Below, in pieces: positions 11,587 through 23,704 of a stretch of DNA of 64,000 bases. Under the pieces are notes generated by a model that worked only from the letters and a program-made list of their open reading frames with translations, made no database searches and was not told where the DNA came from. Where the stretch lies: positions 54,787 through 118,786 of the forward strand of contig JALMQS010000056.1 in the NCBI GenBank assembly GCA_024734495.1, read 5' to 3'. Origin of the DNA: Forficula auricularia. Lineage: Eukaryota > Arthropoda > Insecta > Dermaptera > Forficulidae. Both the position numbers and the translations under genes were made by a program. Position 1 is the stretch's first letter. The number at the start of each line of letters is the position of its first letter.

Positions 11587-13246
11587 ATGATTTTTTTACC
11601 TCACAAGTTTTTAAAACCACTGAACATAAAATTTATTAAAAACAAATTTGATAGCTATATCAACCATTTTGGTAGATATTTGGTACGGAATCCTCGGTAC
11701 GCGAATCCTACTTTTATTATTTTTATTTTTTCGTTAGATAATCGAATTTTCTTCTTATTTAATCAACTTGTTTTTTCAATGTTTTTTTTTTCTAATTTGA
11801 ACATTTTTAAGATCTCATGATTTTTATTTTTAATTAGATATCAATGAGGTCTCTTTAAAGTAAATAATCCTATAATCTATAACAATAATCACTTCTAATT
11901 ATAAGGAAAGATAATGTAGGTCTTCGAAACTAAAGTCTTTAATAAATAAATTATATATTCGTTTGTACTTATACATAGATTTATTTGCATCAAGCAGAGG
12001 ACAACCCCAATAATTTCTCTTTATGAATTAACAACTCTGCTATTCTCGGCTAAATCTTTTCAAATACTATTCTTTTTTCATTATTTTAATTTTTGGTTAT
12101 TTTGCAGAATAAACTTTTCTTTTGACACAAAAAGAAAGCTATTAAATGATCATGCATATTATTCTTGAAAAGCGTTGATTTTCAAAACGAGTTACAATAG
12201 ACCTTAAAAATATAAATCATTGCAACCAATTCTACCACCCATTAAGATTCTTTCACTGTCTGTGATAATTCGCAACACTCTAAAATAAATACTCTTTTTT
12301 AGTGTTTTGTTCGTAAATACTGTCTTGTGAATGGCAATTATCCCTGAATGACCGTATCGTTGGCCTCTTTTTCACACCCTCCATTAAATTAGCCTAATTT
12401 TGTTTCTCAAGACAATATAGGTCATTTTTAAAAAACATACTGACCCATATTCTTCTTTTACTTTTCGTCACGGAGTCGGTCTTTTTACTTTTTCATCAAA
12501 AGAAAGTTTACAATAGAAAATAGATAAATTTATAAAGGAAAATAAAGACATTTGCTTTCTTCTTAACTTTTCTTTCGTTTAGAAAAGAAAGCGAAATGCG
12601 AGGGTGAGTTATTACTCTCTCTATTGTTACTTCTTTTCGAGTTTGAAAAGAAATTTGCCTGGAACGAACGTTCTACTTTTTTACTACTACTTCATATATA
12701 ATATGATTTGATTTCTTTTAATTTTTAAAATAAATAAATGTGTACATTATTTGATTTTCAAGCTAACTTGTATTAACGGTTAACATATATAAATGCAAGT
12801 TCAATTGAAGAAAATTCTTTGCACCATGAAAAATTTCTCCTTCTGATTCCTATAATTTGAGATGAGAAACAATCTGCTTGTCGTTGTGTAAAATATTTTT
12901 TAAGTAAAATTAAGTTTTTTTTAAGTAAAACTTCTTTAGAGACGTTTCTGTTTTAAAATTATTGTTACATTAAAGGGAAATGACTCTAGAGGAGAAATAA
13001 GGAAAGGGACCATGTGTTGGGTTTCTAGTTGTGTGTCAGCGCATGCGTGATATTGGGACCAATCGAGCTGTATTAAATGTATATATATGTATATATGTAT
13101 TTTTATTTTTGGAAAAAAATTTCTACACTGACTAAGGTTCGAACTATACAAATAGATACCTAAATCGAAAAATAGAAATACTTAGTCCAAAATCCTGAAT
13201 AAAAAAAAACTAAAAACAAAACAAACAAAAAATTAAATAAATAATA
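11587..13246. other. Intergenic, nothing recognised
   Basis: AT-rich DNA. The 77-codon plus ORF at 11587-11820 is low-complexity and unconvincing. A TATATGTA-type simple run lies near 13079-13102. Confidence 0.45.
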
Positions 13247-13632
13247 CAGTGAAACCGCTCAAATCTGAACTATTTGGGGCTGTTCGGATTTCAATTTTTT
13301 CGGATTGGCCGAAAGCAGCTTCGAAATTGAAAATAACTGATATCAAGTGAAAGATTAAGTGATATTTTGTGTGTTTCTATTATTATTTCATTGTTTTTCA
13401 AAGTGATTAACCTAAAGAATTTCAATAACCAACTTTTACCATTTTTCAATCCTGGATGACATAGCTATGTAGACACATTTACACTTTGCTAACTTTATTT
13501 CTTTATTAAATTTTTAACTAATTATCTAAAATAAGGTTAAAATTTAGAATATATACATAATTGTTTTATGACTAAATAAATTTCTCTTTTTGCTTTCGGA
13601 TTTCTGGGGTTCGAATTTGAGGGGTTTCACTC
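13247..13632. mobile_element. pogo/Tigger-type MITE, TA-flanked
   Basis: Starts CAGTGAAACCGCTCAAATCT after TA (13245-13246) and ends with the near complement TTTGAGGGGTTTCACTC before TA. Subterminal sequence rich in TTCGGATTT and TTCGAATTT repeats is typical of pogo-like non-autonomous elements. No ORF. Confidence 0.65.
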
Positions 13633-13735
13633 TAATATATTTAAAAATAACATAACATAACTATGTATTTGACACCTACAAAAAAATAATTAAAAGTTTA
13701 CATAACATTTTTTAAGTTATATATAAGATATGACT

Positions 13736-14148
13736 ATGATATATGTGAAACCTGGACAATTAGAGAAGAGGAGAAAGAGAGTTAGAGGCTTTCAGAAATG
13801 TGGTGCTACAGAAGAATGATGAATATCAAATGGATGGATAAAATTACAAATGAAGAAGTTCTTGGAAGAATCGGAGAAAGAAGAACCTTGTGGAAGAGTC
13901 TGAAGAAGAGAAGAGGTCAGATGATGGGGCACACACTGAGACATGGGGGACTGCTTGGGGATATCTTGGAGGGGAGGTGGGAAAGAAAAGGGGAAGGGGA
14001 AGAACCAGATTAGAATATTTCAACCAAATAATTGGGGATATGGGATGCCAGACATTTAGAGAGGTTAAACAGCTGGCGGGGGACAGAGTCGAGTGGAGAC
14101 GGATTGTTGCATCAAACCAGTCTTAGGACTGTATACTCAATGATGATG
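13736..14148 (+). pseudogene. 5'-truncated LINE end (RTE-like), with 10-bp target duplication
   Basis: The C-terminal tail of an endonuclease-reverse transcriptase non-LTR element, downstream of the polymerase domain. Two overlapping frames (13798-14013 and 13890-14126) together read as one degraded tail: KWMDKITNEEVLGRIGERR, a basic KKRGRGRTRL block, and REVKQLAGDRVEWRRIVAS before a stop. A frameshift lies near 13980. The 3' end is a short TGATGATGAG microsatellite rather than poly(A), as in RTE elements. AGATATGACT occurs at 13726-13735 and 14149-14158, a perfect 10-bp target-site duplication. A second, shorter relic of this 3' end is at 35.2 kb. Clade is inferred. Confidence 0.75.
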
Positions 14149-14158
14149 AGATATGACT

Positions 14159-15420
14159 CTGGAGTGTGATTTTTGAAGGGAATATACTTTTTGGCCGTTA
14201 TGTACAAATAATATCTAGGGCTAAACAAGTTTCACTTCCCCTTGAGCTTATGTGGATGAGGCTCACACATATTTTTGTTTGAATCAGTTTAAAATGTCCT
14301 TGTAAGAGATCTTTAAAGTACCCATTTATATTTACATGATTTTTGAACCTATGGAATTTCCAAACTACTTCACACCTAAATCTTTTCGGAGTGAATATTG
14401 GGATTAGATGCTTAGCTGTCAGCCATACTATTTATTAATAATTTTTTTTCCTGAATTTTTTTACTCTAATCGAACCTAACAGAATGTGAATTTCAAGGCA
14501 TTTGGCAATTTGAACGTCGAGTGACATTTGGAATAGACAGCCGCGATAAGGATCGATAGAAGAGATCTCTGTTAAAATATTTTATATTCAAACATTCCCC
14601 CACCACACACACACACTCTCTCTCTCGTTATTTTTTTTAAACCGGAATCCAAGTCCTCCATATCAATATTTTACTATCTCCTTCATCTTATTTCATTCGA
14701 GAAAAAGACTTTTACGTATATTTCAACTGAAAATAGTGCGGCGATATTAAAATAAAAATGTCTCCATTTGCGCTTACGAAATGGGCTTGATAGAAGAATA
14801 ATAATAAAACAAAAAATGAATAAAAAAATAAAATAATGCAGCCAAAAAGAGAGTTATTTTGCATTTTATATCCAGCAGCAGCAGCAGCGAGGTTATAAAA
14901 AATAAAACAGGTGCCTATATATTTGTGACGCGCGGCTGATGAATTGCTTATTGTCTTAATGAATCAAAAAACCTCTCTCGGGCAGTTTTTTTTAGAATTT
15001 ATTTGACTTGATTGAGTCTACCAAAATGAGCTGAAATTTTATACTACCACGAATTGTGATTTATCCAAAATATAAAAGCTTTTGTTTTTACGTATAAATT
15101 AAACAGAGGCAAATGTTTCCTTTTTGAATTTTATTCCTTTTTTATTTAGGTATTATTTATTTCTAAAGAAAAAAACAGAAGAGTGTTGTAAATTCGTCTA
15201 CCCTCTTCTATAGTATATGGTTCTAGGAGAATTCAGAGATTTTTTATGAAATATTTGATACTTTTAATTAAATTAAAAATTATTTTAAAATCATTTTATG
15301 TGAGCGCTACATTAATTTCACTTACAATATTGGCTCTTATTTGAAATCATCATCCTTATTGAGCTGTGTTTATTAAAATATAATTTTCGATTTAAACAAC
15401 CTATATTGGTAGATAGGTTA
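14159..15420. other. Intergenic with microsatellites
   Basis: Contains an (AC)n(TC)n tract at about 14602-14627 and (CAG)5 at about 14873-14888. No gene or paired-end element was recognised. Confidence 0.5.
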
Positions 15421-15965
15421 GCCCTGCGGGTTGGGTCTAGAATAGACCCGCAGTAGTCCCTGCTTGTCGTAAGAGGCGACTAAGGGCCAGTTGTATGTCG
15501 GTTGGTAAGGTCTTTTTAACAGTTGATAAAGGGTAAATCCTTAGAATTCTCCTTCGGGCACAAGGTGATTTCTATGGATTTACCCTTTATAACGGTTAAA
15601 AAAGCTTATAACCGACATACAACTGGCCTAATAGAGAAAGTGTAGATGGCACTCTTTATCCTTGATCGACTACCCGTCTAGAGAAAAAACCCTTTAGGAG
15701 CTTGAGGTCAAACTTGACCCTCCTGAGGCAGTTTCTGCAGTTGGCTGAATCCAGACGTGTTGTTCACCTTCCCTCTGGATCCCATCAGTTCGAACAAGAG
15801 GAGGGGGTATCAGAATTGGCTAGTCTTTACTTCTATAGATAGAGCCAAGGCAGAGGTGTTTGGGAGCTTTCTAAAATATTATATCCCTTTAATGAGTTAC
15901 CTTGGAGCTGCACGTCGACTCGTTCTTAAACCCTCTAAAATTGTCCGCAAGGGCGAATAAGGCCA
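15421..15965 (+). repeat. GTCGTAAGAGGC dispersed repeat, copy 2, split by a MITE
   Basis: Begins CCTGCGGGTTGGG at 15423, matches the copy at 1703 through GTCGTAAGAGGCGACTAA, is interrupted by the MITE at 15484-15628, then resumes with ACTCTTTATCCTTGATCGACTACCC. The relatively GC-rich stretch continues to about 15965 and includes a 67-codon ORF (15757-15960) without known features. The 1.7 kb copy seems to end earlier. Confidence 0.6.
15484..15628. mobile_element. Foldback MITE with TAA target duplication, copy 2
   Basis: GGGCCAGTTGTATGTCGGTT and its near complement are flanked by TAA at 15481-15483 and 15629-15631. Same terminal sequence as 5823-6027 but with a shorter centre that lacks the GATGGGCAATCAG core. 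It has landed inside the GTCGTAAGAGGC repeat. Confidence 0.85.
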
Positions 15966-16910
15966 TTATATTAGATAGGTGTTTTTAATGAGATATTAAA
16001 TATGTAAATATAAATTAATTTTGAGAGCATCAAGAACTTCAGAATTTTCATTTCCAAAAGACAAAAAAATAAAAAATATCTTATTTTTTTAAGATGATTT
16101 TAATGAGATTTTCAGTCACTATGGGTACGGCAAGGACAAACAAACATTAATTTTTGAATAATTTAATTATATTTAAAATTAATTATAGGAGGCCTCTACA
16201 CCAGAACTACATCCTCTGCCTCCCTATCATCTGAAAAATTTTTGGAGTTTTGAAATTGTTTTAATTTTTCCTCTCATTATTTGATACGCGTGAATGCGTT
16301 GTTATGATAAAAGTATAAGCAAATAGGCGTTTTTCAATTTCAATTTGTTAAATTAATAATATTTTTTAATCCATCAATAGCTTATTATAAATATTTATTC
16401 ATACATTAAAATTATAACTCGCCTCTCCTGACGCCTGTCTGAAAAATTTGAAAAAGTTTTCAATTTCGATTAATACTTTCTTTCGAATATGATTAGGAAA
16501 TTATTAAATCGTTTGAATTCGAAATAGCAGATGATTCTATTTGATGAATCTACTAAATGGATATGAATAGCCGGATTTCATGTTCATCGATAGTTTATTA
16601 CAAATAATTATTTACATGGTACATTAAAATTATGACTTTTTAATTAAATTAAATTTTTTATATATATTTTATTATATTTAAATTTATTAGTAAAACAGAT
16701 CTAACTCTTGCTGGATCCGATAGCTCGCCCCTCCCACGAGCATCTGCAGAACGGAGAGCGGAACGTTCCGTACCGAGTTTTGAAAAAGTTTTAAATTTTT
16801 TAAATAAAATTTTCTTAAAATTCAATTCTATCTAATTATTTAATGGAAGACAGTCCAGAAATTAATAATAAGAATATATCATTGTTCGTATCCATAATCA
16901 AATTTGTAAA
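15966..16910. other. Intergenic, nothing recognised
   Basis: AT-rich DNA with imperfect internal similarities (for example GAATAGCCGGATTTCATGTTC near 16565, repeated near 18250) but no gene. Confidence 0.4.
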
Positions 16911-17185
16911 GGGATCTTAGGGAGTTGGATAATATAATTAAATTAAAAGCAGAGTTTTTAAATTAAATGTGTCACTGATTTCTGACTTCTTTAGTGGGTT
17001 ATTTCATAAACTCATGTGTCAGATGTTTTAACTACAAAAAAAAGCATTTTATAGGGCATCTTCTCCCCGAAACATTAATGAGCCACTGAAGAAGTCAGAA
17101 ATAATTGACGAAACGTTTGGCACATTTAATTAAAAAAAACTCTCCGTTTAATTTAAATATATTATTCAACTCCTACGATCCTTAT
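16911..17185. mobile_element. Foldback element with hammerhead-like hairpin
   Basis: Arms of about 65 bp: GGAGTTGGATAATATAATTA at the left and its degenerate complement at the right (to about 17175). The right arm has CTGAAGA (17086-17092), A, GTCA/TGAC stem (17094-17097 / 17106-17109), then GAAAC (17110-17114). The left arm is degraded at the equivalent place. Confidence 0.6.
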
Positions 17186-17189
17186 TACA

Positions 17190-17395
17190 AATAAAAAGAA
17201 TATTTCCAATAAGAGTAGGAGTATTTATTGGAAGTTTTTCTTTATTACATCTTTTGAAACAGGCGTTTTAGAGGATTTTCCCTTCTTCTTCAGGATTCAG
17301 ATGGTCAATGAAGGAATCATCTGTTTCAAAAACTTTAAAGAGTAAATATTCCAATAAATACTCTTTTTGGAAATATTATTTTTATTTATTTCTAG
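17190..17395. mobile_element. Foldback element, second of a pair
   Basis: The left arm AATATTTCCAATAAGAG...TATTTATTGGAA is complementary to the right arm near 17345-17390. The reverse strand centre shows CCTGAAGAAGAAGGG followed by a stem and AAAACGC, a weaker version of the hairpin at 17086. Non-coding. Confidence 0.55.
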
Positions 17396-18330
17396 ACTGC
17401 CATCCTAAGTTATAAATATACCAGTCCATATCTGAAGAAAAACTGCTAATACTATATAGATTAGTCCAGATTAATTTGTAACAACGCTGACGTAATGCTG
17501 CCGATAGGGAGCGCCGTCGGTATATTTGCGGCAAATTTGAAATATAATCGTAATTTAGACTCGAATTTTGAAATGAAACACTCCAATTGATTTTAAATTA
17601 AGAAACATCAAATATATTGATAATTATTCCTCCTCCCCGCGCCCCTCACCACTCAAAAATTAAATATTCAATTTGCTTTTCTTTGCGCACAGAAAGAGCG
17701 CACGCCCGAGTTTCTCATGGCAATACTGGAGCAGCCTGTCATACAAACAACACCTGATCTCTTTTAAATATTTGGAGCCTTATATCGATTATCGATCCCA
17801 GATTTAAAAAAAATGATATAATATAATTCTCCTCCTCATACGATCCCACTTATTTAAATAAATCTACATATTTCCACACAAAAAATATCACAATGCTGTA
17901 GATTATAGAAATAAGAAATACTTCCAGATTTATATTTAGATTCTCATTTCTGTAGCTGTGTCAGGACGAAAATGAGGCGAAACTTTTAAGAGAGTATGCA
18001 TTTTCGGAAGTTTACAGGTATACATTTGGAGTGTGGTTTTTTAAGAGGAATACAATTCTTGGACCGAGACGCCGCCCGCCAGGGCTCCAGCCCGGAGGGT
18101 CGAGCTTCGAGGGCGTGCCGAAGGCACGCACGAAAAGCTCGTATAATATATTCAATTATACTATCTTTTGAATATGAAAAGAAAATTGGCAAATCGTTTG
18201 AATCTGAAATAGCGAGTGAATCTATTTAATGAATCCAATGAATGGATTTGAATAGCCGGATTTCATGTTCAATTTGATTTTGTTATCTGGGTTCAGTGTG
18301 TGTGTCGTAAACTAGACACAAACATCCATC
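17396..18330. other. Intergenic, one GC-rich patch
   Basis: Mostly AT-rich. A GC-rich patch at 18060-18140 gives overlapping short ORFs on both strands and has no recognisable product. A (GT)n-like run occurs at 18297-18304. Confidence 0.4.
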
Positions 18331-18349
18331 CATGCAGCCATCCAGCCAT

Positions 18350-18544
18350 ATGACCAAGATCTGGATCGCTGTTATTGTGGGCTGTTTGGCTCTGACCTCG
18401 GATACAGATTATCCCTCCATGCTGGCCTATTTGTCTTGTTTGAAAAATCCTTTCCGGACTGGCAAAAGAACACAACACAACACCAATGAGTGTAATGCAC
18501 CGAAAAACACCACCATTGAAAAATCTCCGCCACACGTTCAATGA
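18350..18544 (+). CDS. Possible small secreted peptide (uncertain)
   Basis: An open frame from ATG 18332, with a second ATG at 18350 that gives a better start. From the second Met the N-terminus looks like a signal peptide: MTKIW, then a hydrophobic IAVIVGCLAL core, then TSDT. The predicted mature part is about 45 residues, with two Cys and a GKR dibasic site after NPFRT that would suit prohormone cleavage and amidation. I know no matching family. No promoter, splice sites or neighbours support it, and the opposite strand has an ORF of similar length. It could be chance. Confidence 0.2.
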   Translation: MTKIWIAVIVGCLALTSDTDYPSMLAYLSCLKNPFRTGKRTQHNTNECNAPKNTTIEKSPPHVQ

Positions 18545-19443
18545 ATTGGAAACCAATGTTGTTCTGGGATCATAGCAAGGATTCGAAATATAAAAAGAAA
18601 AACTTAATAAAATTTTCTACATGATACAACCCACGTGAATAGGTATTAGGTGTATTTTAATAAAGGGATCAAGAAAACGGATTTTCCCCTAACTTTTGTT
18701 GAAAAATCAAAAAGACCGAACTTTTGCTCATTGCTTTCCTTTAGAAAGGTCAAAGGCAAGCGAAAGAATAAAAGAAAGACGAAATCAGGTTAGGGAAAAT
18801 GTAATCCCTAACGTGGGTCATGCATTTTGAAATTCTGACAAAGATCTAATTAAGAATTGGAGGAAAAGTGGAAACTTTTTCAAGACTCGGTACGCTGTTT
18901 ACAGTTTCGGCGAATAATGCAAAACACATGCACCTGTTCGATTGTTGTTTTTTACCATAGATTAAAATCTATAATTTTGGGGAAGTTTTGAAGCTAGAAA
19001 GCCCCAAAACTACACTGTTAACTAAAGAAATATGAATGTGCATTTGTACAATACGTGACATTTTTTTTTAGAATAAAATTCACTAAAAGCAAAATTATAA
19101 GCTCAATTATATAAGATAAAAAATATAATGAAGTTTCGAATATTTAAAAATTCTTCTTCTTCTCATATTTTCATTTTCTAAAATATTTATTATTTCAGTA
19201 ATTTATATGCTACAACACAAATTCTAGTACAAAGAGACAAGGAGTTGGGATTTTCTAAAACAATCCCAATTAATTGATAATTTCTATCCTGGACTAAAAC
19301 TTGTCAGAACTTGTCTTTTAAATCTTTTCACGTTCTTACATGTAAATAGATAATGGATAGTCCGGGATTATTATATCCGTGACACTTTTAAAAAATAAAT
19401 TATCATTCCTCATATCATTTCTCTAATCCCATTCGATTTAAAC
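18545..19443. other. Intergenic, nothing recognised
   Basis: AT-rich DNA, with no ORF or paired ends. Confidence 0.45.
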
Positions 19444-20082
19444 CAGGGCTGTCCAACCCGTGGCCGCATATAAAGTCATAAAATTCATTAAAAAATTGAG
19501 ATTTAAGTATATGTAGATACTGGAAAACACACAACAATTTGGCCTGATAATTTTTTTTCTCTAGAAATCTGAAAATCTACTGTGAAGTTTTCGAAAAATA
19601 AAAGTTTTAATTTTAAATTTTGAATCTGGAACTAGATTTCAAGAATTTCAGAAAAAATAATCATCATTTTGGTGTATTTTCGACTCCATTTTCATTAGAT
19701 ATATATTTACTACTTGCAAACTTTCAGATTGAATCTTCTAGAACAACAATTAGATACCGATTTGAAAGAAAAATGAATATTGTCTTTTTATTAGAATTTT
19801 ATATTAATACTAGCCAGGAAAAAATATAAACAAATACTAATACATAATATCACTTTATCTAAGTATGTAAGTATGAATTTACATATTCGAAAAGCTATTT
19901 TCAAGTATAAAATTTGCGAAAAGTAAAATTAGAAGCTCACTATGAGCTAAAAAAATAATAAAGTTCTTATTTCTACATTATTAACTTTGAATAACAATAG
20001 AATTATAATGTATTTTATCCGCGGTCCCCAACAAGTTTTTTTCAAATGTGGGCCGTGTAAGCTAAAAGGTTGGACACCTCTT
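19444..20082. mobile_element. hAT-like MITE
   Basis: Left end CAGGGCTGTCCAACCCGTGG and right end (complement) reading ...GTGTCCAACCTTTTAGC with GGCCGTG/CACGGCC inside: the TGTCCAACC-type TIR of hAT elements. I see no clean 8-bp duplication, so the exact ends are uncertain. The 69-codon ORF inside shows no transposase motif. Confidence 0.55.
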
Positions 20083-20204
20083 CACTATTATTATTATTGC
20101 ATTATAAATAAAACATTTTTATTATTAAAATTCAGTCCACGGACAAGCGCACCAATGCTTTCGGACAGCGGAACTCTTCTATTGTTCCGAGTGCAATTTA
20201 TCGG

Positions 20205-20360
20205 AGTTTGGGCCGGATTTAAGCATAGGCTACCTAGGCTGCTGCCTTTGGGCCCGCACCACCGTTGGCGCCGTCGCGCATGCCGATTATGATAAATGTA
20301 GATAGAAAGTTTTTAAAAATAAAAAAAATCACATCGGCGACGTCGCGGAAGCCGACTATT
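20205..20360. repeat. GC-rich repeat fragment
   Basis: Contains ATTTAAGCATAGGCTACCTA followed by GGCTGCTGCC, then GCCGTCGCGCATGCCGATTAT and, inverted, GGCGACGTCGCGGAAGCCGA. A related GTCGTCGCGTAAGCGGATTA lies at 21185-21204 beyond the neighbouring foldback. It resembles ends of dispersed arthropod repeats; class not determined. Confidence 0.35.
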
Positions 20361-20474
20361 ATAGTATATATTTTAAAATAATAATTTAAAATTCTAAATT
20401 TTAATAAATTTTATTTGTCATGAACTATTAGTGGGTTTTAAAATTAAAAAAATAATTTTTAAGAAAAAAATAAA

Positions 20475-21170
20475 ACCGACTTCAAAAAAATTAAATGCAA
20501 CAAATAAAATACACTAAAAGGTATAAAATAATTATTATCTTATTTAGTTACAACTAAACTACGAAATATTAAGATGAAATTACTTTTTGAAGTCGGTGCC
20601 AAACAAACTATAACTATAAGCGAGCGTACCCACCAAACGTACTAAGTAAGATCTGTCGAGTGCGATTCATAAAAGGTATATGTTTGGCACCGACTTCAAA
20701 AAGTAATTTCATGTTAATATTTCGTAGTTTAGTTGTAACTAAATAAGATAATAATTATTTTATACCTTTACTGTATTTTATTTGTTGCATTTAATTTTTT
20801 GAAGTCGGTTTTATTTTTTCTTAAAAATTATTTTTATTTTTCTCTTTTTAGTGATGTTATTAATAGTGATCATATCATCAGAACTTGACCAAATTAATAT
20901 GGCACCATTCCTAAGATACCCCCTTTCCAATAAAAAAAGAATCATCGAAATCGGTTAATAAACAAAGAAGTTAGGCATGAACAAACCTAACAAAAAAGGT
21001 CTAATACCTATGAAAAAAATAGGACAAATCAGAAGGTAGACTGGACCCAAAGCAAATTTTTTTCAAAATCGGCTCACAATTGGCGGCGATATGAGGTAAC
21101 ATAGACACAAAAAAAAAAAAAAAAAAAAAATTCAGTCGAATAGAGAACCTCCTCCTTTTTTGAAGTCGGT
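20475..21170 (+). mobile_element. Composite ACCGAC element, copy 2
   Basis: The foldback part, 20475-20809, has the four alternating ACCGACTTC motifs. It is followed by a unique tail (20810-21170) with AACTTGACCAAATTAATATG, a 19-20 A run at about 21111-21130, and the terminal TTTTTTGAAGTCGGTTAA. The tail ending in GAAGTCGGT repeats the terminal motif once more. The closest relative is 32962-33692, in the same orientation. Non-coding. Confidence 0.75.
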
Positions 21171-21719
21171 TAAAAAATTAGGTCGTCGTCGTCGCGTAAG
21201 CGGATTAAAATAAGTATACATTATTTGTAAATATTTATATTCTATGAATTATAAATAAATAAATAAATAAATACTTTCAATTCCTTCTTTTTCTTTTTTT
21301 TATTTCTTTGGTGTCTTTGTTAGTTTCCCTGATCCAAATTCAAAAGGACGAATGGGCGATGCAAGCAAACAAATTGGACAAGTGGCCCAAGTGTAATAGA
21401 TATAGTACTAGTACTTTTGTATCCACTGCCATCCTTTTAAGGGAATTTGTTATAGACCAGTGGATTATGGGGCTATCCCGGGGACTCGTGTGTCCTCTCC
21501 CTCAGGACTCTGGCCTGATCCTCGTGAGAGGAGACACCTATTGCCCGTCACGCACTTATTTCCTCCACACCGTTTTTCCTTTCCGACTAAATATATTTTT
21601 CCTTTTCCCGTATTGGTTTTTAGGGATTCGTTTTTTTTTTACTTGCAGCCATCACGAATAGCTACACACGCACAGCGTTTCATTCCAATGCCAATAAAAA
21701 GATGACAAAGGGCTTAACC
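21171..21719. other. Intergenic, unassigned ORFs
   Basis: Contains an (AAAT)n run near 21253-21273. Overlapping plus ORFs at 21308-21661 and 21460-21705 cover a GC-richer stretch with no recognisable domain. It could be the degraded 5' part of the LINE that follows, but I cannot show this. Confidence 0.3.
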
Positions 21720-23374
21720 CGCCCTTATACCCCCAAACCAACCTCATGGGCAAAATAATTTTCAGGCCCCAAATAATCATAAAAGCCATTAATAAATTAA
21801 ATTCCAAATCCGCCGCAGGCCGGATAACATCCCACCAATTCTCATTAAAAAATGCGCCCTGAACTTGCCCCTATCTTATCCAAGCTATTCCAACTCTCTT
21901 ACGAGTCGGGCATATTCCCCAAAAGCTGGAAAATAGCCAGAGTCACACCTATTCCTAAAAGGAGACACATCACAAATCTCTAATTACAGGCCTATCTCGA
22001 TCACCTCTGTTCTTTCCAAATTAATGGAATTAGTCATAAACCAACACGTCCTTCATCACTTAGAAAACAATAAATTAATTGCGATAGGCAATATGGATTC
22101 AGACCAAATCGTTCCACAGGCGACATCTTAACCTATGTCACCCACACCTTCAACAATACTCTAGAGGCCGGAAAAGAAACCCTCGCTGTAGCCCTTGATA
22201 TCTCCAAAGCTTTTGACCAGGTTTGGCACAAAAATCTTCTTGCCAAACTACCAGCCTTTGGATTCACACCAACACTTCGCAAATGGATTGAAAGCTTTCT
22301 GACAAACCGAAGTATAAAAGTTGTGGTGGATGGAACATCTTCTGAATCGTTCTCCACAAACTCTGGTGTTCCCCAAGGCTCTGTAATCTCCTCCACACTC
22401 TTCCTTATTTATATAAACGACCTTATTGATCAAACGGCAAACCCCACTCATTGTTACGCCGACGATAGCACTCTACACGGCAAACCCTCTCTCCCGAATA
22501 ATCGAATCAATATTGCCTCCTCAATTACTCTCGACCTAGACAAACTGAATAAATGGGGCTCTCAAAATTTAGTTAACTTCAATTCAAACAAGACTCAATG
22601 TTGTCTAATTTCTAGGCGCGAAAATAGAGATTTCCCTGATATTCACTTCGATTCGAATACCCTGAAAAATGTGTGACAGCCTATCCATGTTGGGCGTCTC
22701 TGTCGCATCTGACCTGTCTTGGAATGAACACATCTCCTCTGTGGCGAAATCTGCAGCAAGGAAGATTGGCTTCTTATTCAGGTCCAAGCGATTTTACAAA
22801 CCCCCACAACTTCTCACCATCTACAAGGCCCAAATCCGCCCCTATCTCGAATACGGCTCTCATCTGTGGAGAGGAGCCTCAAAATATTCTCTTGCTACCC
22901 TTGATGCAATTCAGAAACGAGCCGTCAGGCTAATTGACGATTCTACCCTCACCGACTCCCTCGACTCGCTGGCTCATCGAAGAGATGTCTCCGCCCTTTC
23001 CCTTTTCTATAGATACTATCACGGCAGGTGCTCTGATGAGATAAAATCAATAATTCCCCCAAAGCATGCTTTGCACGCAGCACACGTTTTGCCGACTCCC
23101 AACACTCTTTCGCGGTCAAATTAGAAAAGTGCCGGACCACTTCATTCGCGAATTCATATATCCCCATGACGTCAAGGAACTGGAACTCTCTCCCAGCCTC
23201 TATCTTTCCCAGCACCTATGATCTTCAAACCTTCAAAACCAGGGTGCATAGACACCTACGTCTACACCCTCTCACTTAAACAACTTTCCCTTCTCTTCGG
23301 TAATGCAAGGGTCTTTCGAGATCCATAGGGGCTACATCTTTACTGGTGCACCCCTTCTTGCATTCGATTGCATT

Positions 23375-23399
<25 letters not shown>
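21720..23399 (+). pseudogene. Jockey/CR1-type LINE, reverse transcriptase, 5'-truncated and frameshifted
   Basis: A non-LTR retrotransposon polymerase, which copies its RNA at a nicked target. RT landmarks appear in order: AGPDNIPP (near 21825), SKLMELVINQHV, YGFRPNRSTGD, ALDISKAFDQVWH (first catalytic Asp, about 22190-22230), NSGVPQGSV (about 22360), and the catalytic YADDS (about 22454). After frame breaks in the first part and a TGA near 22674, the thumb/C-terminal part continues in another frame (22669-23124: GVSVASDLSWNEHISSV, IGFLFRSKRF, QIRPYLEYGSHLWRG). A final shift gives the SRNWNSLPAS-type ending to about 23278. A poly(A) tail lies at 23373-23399. Clade within Jockey/CR1 is unsure. 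The element is inactive. Confidence 0.88.
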
Positions 23400-23406
<7 letters not shown>

Positions 23407-23704
23407 TAGAACTATAATAATTTATTCAATATTACGAAACAAGTGAATCGTAGACAGATCGTTTGGAATATAAAATATTATCGAAATTATTTAGTTTTCA
23501 AAATGTTTTGCCTTAACAGAAAGAGAGAGAGAATCATTTTTGAAGAATCATATTCTGTACCACTTGTTAATTTTTTAGAATGAAATCTTATTTTCCATTA
23601 AAAACAGCAACCTGTAACATATAGACAATCATACTGTGTATTAAGTCTATTAAAAAATAGGACGTCATATTCAAAATATTCGGTCTAAATCTACTCTGTA
23701 AAAA

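Noticed and set aside
18293..18556. 87-codon minus ORF opposite the putative secreted peptide
   Set aside because: No domain and a long overlap with the plus ORF; at most one can be real and neither is certain.
21308..21705. A separate gene before the LINE
   Set aside because: Overlapping frames without domain features; possibly degraded LINE 5' sequence.
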